Source of the DNA: Thecaphora thlaspeos
Lineage: Eukaryota; Basidiomycota; Ustilaginomycetes; Urocystidales; Glomosporiaceae
Length of the DNA stretch: 64,000 bases
Assembly: GCA_900291925.1 (NCBI GenBank)
Contig: UWYS01000005.1
Location: forward strand, 434,001 to 498,000
Direction: 5' to 3'
Of this stretch, positions 42,590-52,400 are shown piece by piece. The translations under genes were made by a program, and so were the position numbers. How positions within the stretch are numbered: the stretch's first letter is position 1; each line of letters starts with the position of its first letter. Under the pieces are notes generated by a model. That model made no database searches, was not told where the DNA came from, and saw nothing but the letters and a program-made list of their open reading frames with translations.

Positions 42590-44878
42590 ATGTCCCGCTC
42601 GGGCATCATCGGCATCGCCCAGGACGCATGGTCTTCCGCAGCCTATTCGTCTGCCAGCCTCACCAGCTCCTCCCTTCGGCGGACTCTTCGAGGCATTCTG
42701 CCGAGGAAAGACACTCTCGCTCGGCGAATGCTCAGCGAAAGCTCTCCCTCCCTGGACACCAAGCAGCCGCGGCCAAGGCGTCGTGCTCGTTCTCCGACAG
42801 GGCTGGTTTCTGGTTTGGGTCAGTCTCTAAGCGACGGCGCCATCGGGAATCCGAAAACGTGCCTTCCAGAATGGCCTGGCGAAGAGACGGCACCGTCGGA
42901 CCGAGGGCAAGATGAGCAGGAGCCAGTCTTGCAGACCCCTGGCGGTAAAAATGAGGAAGCAGTGGGACTGATCGAAGATACCAGGGTGGTCTCCCGGGTC
43001 ACTGCACCCGGACCCTCGGCGAGCCTCAGTCGCCTCAAGGCGCGGCTGCTTCGAGAATTGTAGGCCAGGACGCCGCTCCCAGGGATCGTCAAGGAGTCTG
43101 CAGAGAGGCAAGCTTCGACGCTCTTGGACGTCGAGCCGTCAGGGGACCAATTATGGCAGGCATCTGCTTTGACGGGCACAGCTGCAGAGGCTGCGAAAGC
43201 GCAAGTCTGGTCGGGACCTTCGCGGCGACCGACTCTGGCCGACATACAGGAGTCCGCCGCCGAATGCTATGGCAGGCTGTACGAATCGAGCACTGCCTGG
43301 GATCCGAGCAAAGACTATGCGCTGATCAACGATGGACCCGAGACCGAGTCAGAGACTGAGCTAGCCATCCGTAAAGGTGTAAGTGTCGCGAGCACAGACC
43401 GGCCACGCCGCGGAGGCGGATCACCTTTCCTGACTTCTGCACCCTGTTCGTCCTTGTTGTTGTTGCATTTCCTACGTGTCCGTCGCAGCGAAAGTTCGTC
43501 ACGGTCCTGATCGACAGCGACAGCCTCTGGTTCCAGCCGCGGCATATCAAGCTGGGCTACGAAGGAGGTAAGCACTGCTTGGATGACGGAAGCCGACGGC
43601 AGACTGCTCGTGTTGACCTCTCATCATCCCGACCTCGTCCGAATCGCTCATCGATCCATGGCCTTCGCTTCACCCCTCCCCGCTTCTTTCTTTGCCAGGC
43701 TTCTTCGTGGTGAACGAGCTCAAGCGACGCATCGCTAAGAAGCACTCGCTGAACCCAGAGACACCGAACCTGCGCGTCAGGGTCTTTTCCGCCTATTCGT
43801 GCCTCCTCAGAGTGCTTGAGCGGCAAAAGGTGGCCAACCGGGTGATTGTCAACGAGTTCTTCCAGGGCATCACTGACGCGGGTCAGCACAACTACCTCGT
43901 CGCGCTGAGGCGAGACGATCAGGCGGCCGACATGCGCGTCAAAAACGCGCTGGCCGACGCCGTGATGGATCCAGGCTGCTATCGCGTCTACCTCGGCGGG
44001 CTCGACGACTTTGGCTACATGTCCGATCTGCAGACGCTGGACAGGCGCGGTTACCTGAACAAGAAGGTGCAGCTGATCCAGGTGCCGGGCTACGCCGTCG
44101 AGTCGCAGATCTATCGGCGGATGCAGGCGAGCATGGTGGACCTCGACTACATCTTTTTGAACGACGGCAGGACATTCAGGGACGAGCACAGGGTAAGCAA
44201 ACGCACACACGCCGCGTGGACAGCGTCAACGGTCCGGCTCCGACGGGCACAGCGGACCGGCAGAGATGTCGGCGAGCCATGGAGAGCGGCGAGGAGAAGC
44301 CAAGGTCTGTTACTCACACCCGTGCATGCGTCCTACCTCTCCCCCTTCCCCTGTGTCTTTTCATGGTTGATTGGGCTGGACACTCGCTTTGCTTCCTCCC
44401 GCCGACTCCTATTCTCCCCTTCCTGCTGGCAACCTTACCCTTCTCACCCCGACGCTCTATAGAAAGTAAACCGCAAGTTGACAGGGGAGTCTTACGCCGC
44501 CGACACCACCGAAGAAGGGCACGACGATTGGGCGCAGGGTCGGGACCACCAGGCACGAACGCCATGTCTGTGGCACCACTTCTCCGAGGTAGGCTGCAAG
44601 GCACAAGAGTGCTACTACGACCACGCGCCACTTTCGGAAGCGATGAAGGAAAAGTGGCTGCGCATCATGAGGAAGAAGAAGTGCAAGTACGTGGTGCGCG
44701 GCGAGACGTGTCCGTACGGCGACAAGTGTCTCTTTAGGTGAGCAGTAGGCGCGGCGGTCTCGTCCTGTCGTTCGGGTCGAAGTGGAACTTGAAAGCTGAG
44801 AACTGACCGAGTGGAGCGCTACGGCCTGGCCTTGGTCCCATTCTGCCCTTGCCTTGAACCCCCTTATCCAGACACTGA
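42590..44878 (+). CDS. DUF7923-type protein with two CCCH zinc fingers (six exons)
   Basis: Predicted exons: 42590-42944, 43083-43378, 43489-43567, 43699-44192, 44463-44737 and 44872-44878 (501 residues). The core VTVLIDSDSLWFQ, YEGGFFVVNELKRRI, VNEFFQGI and YLGGLDDFGYMSDL is the DUF7923 fold found in fungal zinc-finger proteins. The tail has a CX9CX4CX3H finger (CLWHHFSEVGCKAQECYYDH) and a CX8CX5CX3H finger (CKYVVRGETCPYGDKCLFRH). The final His and the stop come from a seven-base last exon (A CAC TGA) after a GTGAGC...TATCCAG intron. The first intron (GTAAAA...CCCAG) is inferred because it removes an in-frame TAG at 43061. CCCH fingers usually bind RNA; the target is unknown. Confidence 0.75.
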
Positions 44879-45678
44879 CTGGTTTGTGCGTCGTCAGAAG
44901 TAGTCCGCTCGACCGTCGTCCTCTTTCCATTATTGCAACCGTCATCGTGACCGTCGCTCCGCAGCATAGATAGAGCACGCAGTAATCACACATCAGGAAG
45001 CAGAAGCGTTGCAGAACCTCTGAGGCTAGGCTTGACGAGCGTGATGGTCGGGTTGCATCAACGACGTCGGGAAGAAGGCGGGTAGGTCGGGACGGCAAGA
45101 TCTTTGAGCAGGGAGGACGAAAGCACGGAAAGTAAAGAGACCAAGACGGATGATGCGGCCGAGTCGAAGGTTGGGTCAAGTGTTGTGAGGTTAATGGTTC
45201 GACGGGCAGACGTCCTGGCGATGATGGTTCACTCTCAGCGTCAGGAGAAGGATGTCGTTCTTGCTCGTCGGACCTTGACCTTGGGAGGAAGAGCGAGGAC
45301 GAGACGAAAAGAAAGCAAGACGAACAGGCGGGGACCTACCGCATCTCCTCGGCCTGGTCACCATCAGAGAGTACTTTGCGAGGGAGACTAGATCTATATC
45401 CACCATAACGTCGCCTGCACAATTCACACTGGTCGACATGCGAGATGATCCATTCGTTGCGTTATTGTTCGTTTATGTCGGATTACAGTAGGTATGTGTA
45501 CAGAGGACGTCTCAGCTTGGCTTTGACGTAGATGTGTGGCTGGTCGTGGCAGTGACCATGGCTTACGCTAGAGGTTGGAAGGGAGACTGAGGCAGACAGT
45601 CCTTGGAGGTGGAGAAGAGGCGTAAGAGAAAAGATGTTTGGGCGTAGGCTTGGACGAGAGGTACGTCGATAGGGACGA
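44879..45678. other. Convergent intergenic region
   Basis: 800 bases between the zinc-finger gene and ELF1, both ending here. Open frames on both strands have no family motif. No tRNA or structured RNA was recognised. Confidence 0.45.
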
Positions 45679-46378
45679 CTACTGGTCCGCGACGTCTTCG
45701 CAGGCATCGATCCATTGTCTGTGCGCGGGGAAGGGACAAGAGAGGGAACGAGGTTCGTCTCAGGTGAGCTATCTGCTGGGCTCTGCGTGACGCCCGTTGC
45801 GACCATAGTTGGGTCACATCGGCAATGGCGCTTCAAACCGCTCCCAAGACCAAGCCAGTGTCGAGCGCGGCCGACAAGCAGGAGCGCATACGCACGAGTA
45901 GATGTCGATGGGCTGGGTGAGCGGATTGGTATCTGCCGAGAACTTCTGGCCGCAGATCCTGCAGTTTAAATAGCCGATCCTCGCCTTGTCATCGCTGTGT
46001 GGTTGGAGTTGGTAGAGTAGAGCAGAGCGGGTCGCAAGAACGGGGACAAGACGTCGTATAAAGATGTGTGTGTGTGAGTGGGTCAGCGATGAGCCGAGGT
46101 GAGAATTGAGGGCAGCGTACGTGTCGGCTCACATCTTGCAGAGTACGGCCTTTTCGTGGTTGCAGAAGAGACAGGTGAAGACGGTGTCTGTAGCGTCGAG
46201 GTGGAAGAGGCAGGGAAGAGGCAGGGGAAAGGTCAGGGGAAAGGTCAGGATTTGCTTTGCTCGTGCGTCGTCAGCAGCAACGAATCGTCCAGTGGCACCG
46301 AGGGGGGGAACACGGACCGAGCGGTGCGGTCTTTTTGGCGCCGGTGGGCTTCCTGGTTGAGCCTTTGCGCTTGCCCAT
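45679..46378 (-). CDS. ELF1: Transcription elongation factor Elf1 (four small exons)
   Basis: Elf1 is a small zinc protein that travels with RNA polymerase II and helps it pass nucleosomes. Exons on the minus strand: 46378-46318, 46187-46133, 45994-45896 and 45718-45679. Phases 1, 2 and 2 agree and give 84 residues, the usual size. It begins with the basic tail MGKRKGSTRKPTGAKKTAPL, followed by TVFTCLFCNHEKAVLCKIDD with the first zinc pair Cys26/Cys29. GYLNCRICGQKF holds the second pair Cys50/Cys53. The family signature PIDIYSQWIDACEDV closes the protein across the exon 3/4 junction. The first donor is GTCCGT, slightly off consensus. Divergent from the ankyrin gene with 285 bases between start codons. 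Confidence 0.92.
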
Positions 46379-46663
46379 GGTGTGTCGTCTCGCCTGGTCT
46401 CGGCGTTGATGGGGTGGAGCTCGACTCGAGGGAAGGCGGTGAGGATGGCGAAGGGAAGCAATGAGGAACGACAGGCGCGCCTCGGCCCACGTTAACACCA
46501 CTTCTTCTGCTTATGTAAGCGGCCTTTTCTTGACGGAAACGTCGTCTTTCGAGTGGCTGCCAACGTCTCCTCCCTCTTGCCTCGCTCTCCGCTCCTACTC
46601 CGCTCCTACTCCTCCCTGACCACGTCCCACCCTCTATTCTACACGTCAGCCACATACACAGCC
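46379..46663. promoter_or_regulatory. Compact divergent promoter ELF1/ankyrin protein
   Basis: 285 bases separate two start codons on opposite strands, so promoter elements must be shared or overlap. No TATA box was recognised. Confidence 0.5.
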
Positions 46664-47674
46664 ATGCCTGTACCCACCACCACAACGCCCGACGCCTCTG
46701 CCCAGCAGGACGGCAAGAACATCTGGATCGCAGCTGGCGAAGGCGACCTCGAGCGCGTCAAGTACCTCGTCGACGAACAAGGTACCTTGCGTCGGCCGCC
46801 CAGTCGGCAAGCTTCGCAGCGCCATTGCAATAGCACGTTGACATGTCCCCTTCTCTTTTCATTTTCTATTCCTCCCCAGGCGAATCACCCACCGCCGCAG
46901 ACCAATACACATATACACCGCTGCACGCCGCTGCTTCGTACGGCCACCTCGATATCCTGTGCGTCCTCCTGTTTCCCCTCTTCCTCTTCCTCCTCCTCTG
47001 CTGGCCTGGTCCTCTGTTATTCACTTGCTCGCGCCACCGCACCCGCCTCCGCAGTCGCTTCCTCCTCTCCCACGCCTCGGCTTCCAGCGATGCATCCAAC
47101 ACGACCGACTCGGACGGCGAAACGCCGCTGTTCGTCTGCGAGTCCGTCGAACCGGCCCGTCTGCTGATCCAAGAGTTTGGCGCCGATCCAAAGTGGAAGA
47201 ACAATGAGGGGGAGACTGTATGTTTTCCAGATCTCGATCACATTGCCCCCCCCTGTGGTATCTGGACTGACCTCACCTACTTCTCTCTCTCTCTCTCTCT
47301 CCGATCCCTTGCTCCGCCAATAGCCGGCAGCAGTAGCCTTTGAAAACGAACACGAAGAACTAGCCACTTACCTCCGTTCCCTGACTAACGAAGCGGAACC
47401 GGTCGCATCTCTCTCGGACGACGACGACGACGACGAAGCGGACGAATCGGCACAAGCAGACTCGACGGATGTCAGAGCAACAGTGACGGAACAGGACGAC
47501 GCCGATGCACGCGCAGAGGAGCAGACGGACGCAATGATGGACAAGGTCGGCGAGATCATCGAGAGACACGAGCAGCAAGGCACGGATCCAGAGGACGAGC
47601 TCAGGGACGTCGTTGGCGAGGTCGTCGTCAGGCAGATTATGGAAGGGTTGGAGATCTCGTCCTCGCGCGAGTGA
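46664..47674 (+). CDS. Small ankyrin-repeat protein (four exons)
   Basis: Exons 46664-46781, 46880-46958, 47055-47217 and 47324-47674; 236 residues. Ankyrin repeats are split across exons: NIWIAAGEGDLERVKYLVDE, TYTPLHAAASYGHLDILRFL, DGETPLFVCESVEPARLLIQ then PAAVAFENEHEELATYLRSL. The C-terminus is acidic and helical, with a run of seven Asp/Glu residues after SLSDD and a closing DVVGEVVVRQIMEGLEIS. The arrangement matches the short fungal ankyrin proteins of the S. cerevisiae YCR051W kind, whose function is poorly known. A CT microsatellite lies in intron 3. Confidence 0.88.
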
Positions 47675-48601
47675 AGAGTGCAGTGCGGTAGGATCACGAG
47701 AGAGGGACGGGGGTGGGAGAGTGACGTGCGACGTTGATACGACGTCTTCTGTGGTCTGTAGGCTCATTGCGGCGTCCTCTGGGTAGACTCAACAATCGAA
47801 ACGTCATGTCCGCCACGTAGGCGGCCTTCCATCGACGCAGGAAGCCGCGCGACAGCTCAGACGTTCGCGGACCTTGCGATCTAGAGCGAGGCCCAGGCGC
47901 TCCTTTGTCAAACAGTGTCGCAACGCTTCGTTGCGTCTCGTTGTAGCCCGGCCTTTTGCGATGCTATGCTTACGCATACATACACACGCAGGTTCAGATG
48001 CGATGCGCCATCATGGGTCCAGCGGCCTTCCGAGTCGGCCGGTCGTCCTTACTTGACCATCTCCTTGATGGTTGCTTGCGTATTGCCGCTTCGTCCCTTT
48101 ACTGTGTGCGAAGCGGTTAGAAGGAGAAAGGGCGAACGGAAAGGGGAAACGGTAGCGTGCGGATGGAGGGTAGGATGTGCAATTGACCATTATTTATTGG
48201 GCGTTGGTGCTCAAACACCTTGATCAGGACCATGTTCTGGTTGTCGGCGGCGGTCGAGAGGCTCTGGAACGTCTTGGTGCGGAACACGGTATGGCGCGGG
48301 ATGCTGCTGATCAAGACACCGCCGTCATGTTTGAGGTATGGGATGTCGTTCCGGACGACAGGTGGCGAGGATGACAGGTCGCGCGCGACATCTCGAGCCG
48401 CGGCCTTGGTGAAATTTACGCCAACGCGCTCATACAGACCGTGCGAGCCTGTCTGTGTCGCTCTTGCGGCGAGCGCGCGTCGGTCGATGTTCTTCCTTGC
48501 GCAACACCATCCAACCTCCCTCCTCACCGCGATCAATTCACCAACTTCACGCTACATCCACCACCCGTCGCTTCTACGTCGACGTCAGACAAGTCTGAAC
48601 G
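47675..48601. other. Intergenic region containing an Hsp70 relic
   Basis: About 930 bases between the ankyrin gene and CTF8. The only coding-like signal is the Hsp70-derived fragment annotated separately on the minus strand. Confidence 0.5.
48180..48323 (-). pseudogene. Fragment of an Hsp70 (BiP-like) substrate-binding domain
   Basis: The minus strand reads GGVLISSIPRHTVFRTKTFQ followed by SLSTAADNQNMVLIKVFEHQ and RP. This matches the start of the Hsp70 substrate-binding domain, where family members have GGV..LIPRNT.IPTKK.Q.FSTA.DNQ...I.V.EGER. About half the positions agree. Key family residues are changed (IPTKKS is FRTKTF, EGER is EHQR) and neither the ATPase half nor the rest of the substrate domain is nearby. 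The surrounding frame runs on for about 140 codons (48117-48536) but loses resemblance on both sides. It is therefore read as a decayed duplicate; a short functional domain is less likely. Confidence 0.6.
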
Positions 48602-49231
48602 ATGAAGATACCTCTCCACCCCTCGCTTCCCTCCTCTTCCCATCGCTCCCTTTCGCCAAACAGCGATACAATTCCTCCACCTCTACTGCAACTATCGCCC
48701 AACGGAGAACTCGTCCTCGTTGAAATGCAGGGATCTCTCGAGATATCGGGCACGTCAAAAGAAGCACATGAACCAAGACAGCCCTCCGAAGAAGCAGGAC
48801 GCGGCGATGTGTTGGGCAAGTTTGTTTTTGAAGATGGACGTCTAGTACGTTGCCCACTTCTCTCGACGATACGATAACAAGGCGGGGAAATCATCAAACA
48901 TATCTTATCCCCTCCATCTCTTCTTTCTGATGATCCCCACAAAAAATTCCAGGACCGACCAACACTTCTAATATCCCATCATCGTCTCGAAGGAAAGTTC
49001 GTAACGTTACAAAACCCCATTGCCGTTCTTCGCAAGTCCACCACCACCTCCAGCTTACCGGAGGAGCAACGGCAGAAGAGACAAAAGGTCGATACGCAAA
49101 CGGAGGGAAACAGGGAAGCGGAAATGCAAAGTCAAGGAACACGGTACGATATCGTGACGGTCGTCAAGAGGAAGATACTGTTCAGTAAGAGGCCGGAACC
49201 TGTTGTTCGGATCGACGGCGGTGAGGTGTAG
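48602..49231 (+). CDS. CTF8: Chromosome transmission fidelity protein Ctf8 (two exons)
   Basis: Ctf8 joins Ctf18 and Dcc1 in the alternative clamp loader that acts on PCNA during sister-chromatid cohesion. Exons 48602-48844 and 48953-49231 (GTACGT donor, TTCCAG acceptor, phase 0); 173 residues. It starts MKIPLHPSL and has the strand LSPNGELVLVEMQGSLEISG. Next come LGKFVFEDGRL, then across the junction RPTLLISHHRLEGKFVTLQN and PIAVLRKS, the conserved Ctf8 core. It ends with YDIVTVVKRKILFSKRPEPV, another family motif. The ATG follows an Hsp70-relic-bearing intergenic stretch. Confidence 0.9.
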
Positions 49232-49265
49232 AGGGAGGAAGGGGGAAGAACGTTGTATTTGTACC

Positions 49266-49315
49266 GAATTGCACCGCACCGCACCGCACCGCCATCGCTC
49301 CGCCATCGCACCGCA
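49266..49315 (+). repeat. CACCG-type tandem repeat
   Basis: Imperfect CACCG/CATCG units in the short gap between the converging CTF8 and URB2 genes. Confidence 0.65.
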
Positions 49316-49442
49316 CGTCTTTGCTCGCATCGACATCGACAGTCAACCGCCACACAGATAAAGGAGCGCAGTCTCAGATGTCCAAGCACGCGCATGGAAT
49401 TGCGCACCGATGGTCCTGCTATTGGCACGACTAGGCGCGCGT

Positions 49443-52400
49443 CTACTGACCACGATACCTCTCGCCCTCCCACCTCTTCCACATAGTCTTGAACAGCGTC
49501 TTACCCGCACTGTCCAGCAGACCGACCATAGCGGCGTCCCTCTCGTACTTCCCCACTACGCTACACAGCGCCATCAGGCCACTGCTCAATTCCAACCTGA
49601 CGTCGTTCGGCAAGGTGCTGGCCGGGTTCGTGACGGCGTTGAGGTAGGCCACCAGCACGTAGATGGCGTGTTTCGAGAACGGCTTCGAGAGTGACTCGGC
49701 CTTGCGCTCCTTGATCGAGCCGTTTGCGCGCCGACGACGTGACGTGAGCGACGACGTCTTGAGCGTCAAACTGGTGAGAAGGCGAGAAAAGTGACGCGCT
49801 TCCACCGAGCAACGCAACGCGTGCGAGTGCACGGGGTCAAACCAGAATGGAAGGTCGCGCCGGAGGTAGCGAGCTGATATGCTACCTGCTGCACCCTTTG
49901 TCGCTGCTGCCGCCGCCACCGCTGCGGAGCTTTTGACCTCTTTAGGCCGTCGGAACAGCGTCGAGAGCGACGACAGCAACCCGGCCACGTGCGACAGGTA
50001 GGCGTGGATCAGGTCCGGCCTCAGTCGGATCAGGCTCGTCAGGGTCGAGACCTGGTCGTTGAAAATCTTGCGTCCCATCTGCGCCGGCGCCGCGACGGTG
50101 GCCGGCCAGGGAGCAGCGAGGTTGCTGGGCACCAGCATCGAGCCGAACAGCTGGCAGATCAACTCGACGTCCGTGTGGCGCAGCAACGTCGCCTTTCTCG
50201 ACGAAATTGACTCGATCACCTCCACCATGGCGTGGAAGACGACGGGCGACGTCGAGGTGCTCCCGAGCCGGACGAAGAAGCTGAGCAGCTTGGTGAGGTG
50301 CGTGCGTGCCGAGCGGTTGCTGGCTCCTTCCTGATTGCTTTGCAGCGAGAGACCGGCGGCGATGATGAGCGAGGATCGGTCGCGGGATTGCTCGTCGACT
50401 TCGGTGGTGGCGACAGCAGTGGAGGCCGTGTCGTGCAGGCTGGCTCGTTCTGCCGTGACGACCTGCAGCAGGTCGGACAGGTAGCGATCGTACGCTTCCG
50501 AGGATAGGCGCGATACGATGCGGACTAGGACGGGCGAGAGAGTGTCGACGAGCTCCTCGCGCTCCAAGCAGGAGGCAAACGAGGCAAACGCAAGGGCCGT
50601 CTCCAGAGCGGCGGAAGCATCGTCATTTTGGCCGTCGCTCGGCAGCGCTTCCTCCATGTCGACGTCGCCGTCGCCGTCACTTGAAGCATTTGAGATCGGA
50701 GTCGGAGCAGTCGGGGAAGAGCAATCGGCGAGCAGCTGGAGCGTCTCGGCGCAGACGCGCAACGCTGCCCTCAGCGTTCCCCTTTCGCTGCTCTCGTCTC
50801 GGGCCTCGACCGAGGCCGTGACGCGTCCCACGGCGACGCAGATAGGCTGGAGAAGCGAGAGGACCTGCTGCTTGGCGCTGGCGTGCAGCGCCGCCCTGCC
50901 AGCTCCCTCGAGCATGGCGGCCGAACAGGCGTCCGCAAGATTGAGAGCCAGTCGGACCTGCTTCAGATGGTAAACTAGATCCATCAGTCCTGCCGTGCCG
51001 ATGACCGCCGTGGGCTGCTGCTGGAAAACGGACGCTCTGACGGCCTCAAAGTGCAGGTCGATCTGCTCGTCCATAGGGCGGGACGCGATCAAGATGTGCC
51101 AGAACGCTTCAACATGCTCGGCGTTGGCGAGCAGCTTGGCGTCGCCCACGAGCCCTGCCAGTAGAGCCTGGTCGGCTCTGGCGGCCAACGTCGTCATTGC
51201 GCCGCCCCAGAAGGCTGACCTCGCGGCGAGAAAGTGGTGCAGAGCCACCAGGTTCGCCCACGCCGTCGGAACGACGCGGCAGCTCTCGACCAGGTTGCGA
51301 GCACCCACCTCGAATGCTGCCAGGGAGATCTCGTCGTGTTGCTCCGACACGGCTGCGCGCCCGCCATCCGTCTCGGCCTCCTCGGGGTGGATGGCACTGC
51401 CTGAAACAAGGAGGGCCAGCGAGGCCGCCATCTGCTTCGACGCAGCGTCCGGTCCCGCACCGCGCGCCAGCATCAATCCCCCGATGAGGCGACGCAGGCT
51501 AGTTGACTGCTGCGTCGTAATGGCGAGTGTCGACGCGCGCATGGCGTCGAGCGTGAGGCTGCGCTCGAGCAGAGTCTCTCGACTCGACTTCGAGATCCAT
51601 TCAACCGGGAAACGTTCCATCGCGCACAGCGTCAGGAGCGCCTCCTGCAGCTCGGTTGGGCTCTTCGTTGCCGACCCCGTTGTGGCAGCAGCGGCATCGC
51701 CCCGATCCAGAATGGCTAGCGTGGGTCGTTTCTTGACGTATTCCTCCTTGGCGAGGATCTGCGTCTTAGTGTTGACGATCGAGAGCAACGTCGACCGCCA
51801 CCGGGGCAGCTCGAGGAGATGGGCGTTGCGTACCGCCTTGCGCGAAATGCCAGCGAGGATTGACGTTGACGGATCGATCACGACCGAGGCGAGCAAGATC
51901 TGGGAGAGGTCCATCAGAAGCCGGTTGGAGCCCAGCTGGTCAATCAGCTCGGCCCACCGCGACGTGAACATCAGCCAGAGGGCCGAAGCGAGGGCAGAGG
52001 CGCCATCGATACCCGTCGTTCTTCCGTTCCATCCGACGCTGTCGATATCCCTGGAGCCAGAAGAGACAAGGTCTTTCCTGATGATCGGTAAGAGCGACGT
52101 GACGAGCGGGCTTTGCCCCTCGTTCGAGAGCAGCGCAGTGTATTCCGACTTCTCCCGGCGGTCAACAAAGTCGCGTTCCGCCCGCTGCAGCAGCGCTTTG
52201 ACAATCTCGACCACCGCCTCGCCCGAAACGCTGTCGCGACCGCCCTCTTGATCCTTGGCGAGGAGGCCGACGAGCTGCGCGAACCTCTCGTTGAGCGAAA
52301 CATGGAGCACTTCCAGCGACTCCGTCTCTGGCGAACCGTCCAGCCGGATCGGGAGGTTGAAGTTGATGCGCCAGCTTCGGGCGAACAGTGAGTACCGTGC

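Noticed and set aside
44457..45179. Minus-strand frame of 240 codons over the zinc-finger gene and downstream gap
   Set aside because: It overlaps well-supported exons on the other strand, and shows no conserved motif.
48053..48108. Possible minus-strand terminal exon ending in KEMVK with a good branch site and acceptor
   Set aside because: No convincing upstream exon other than the decayed Hsp70 fragment; kept only as a note in that finding.
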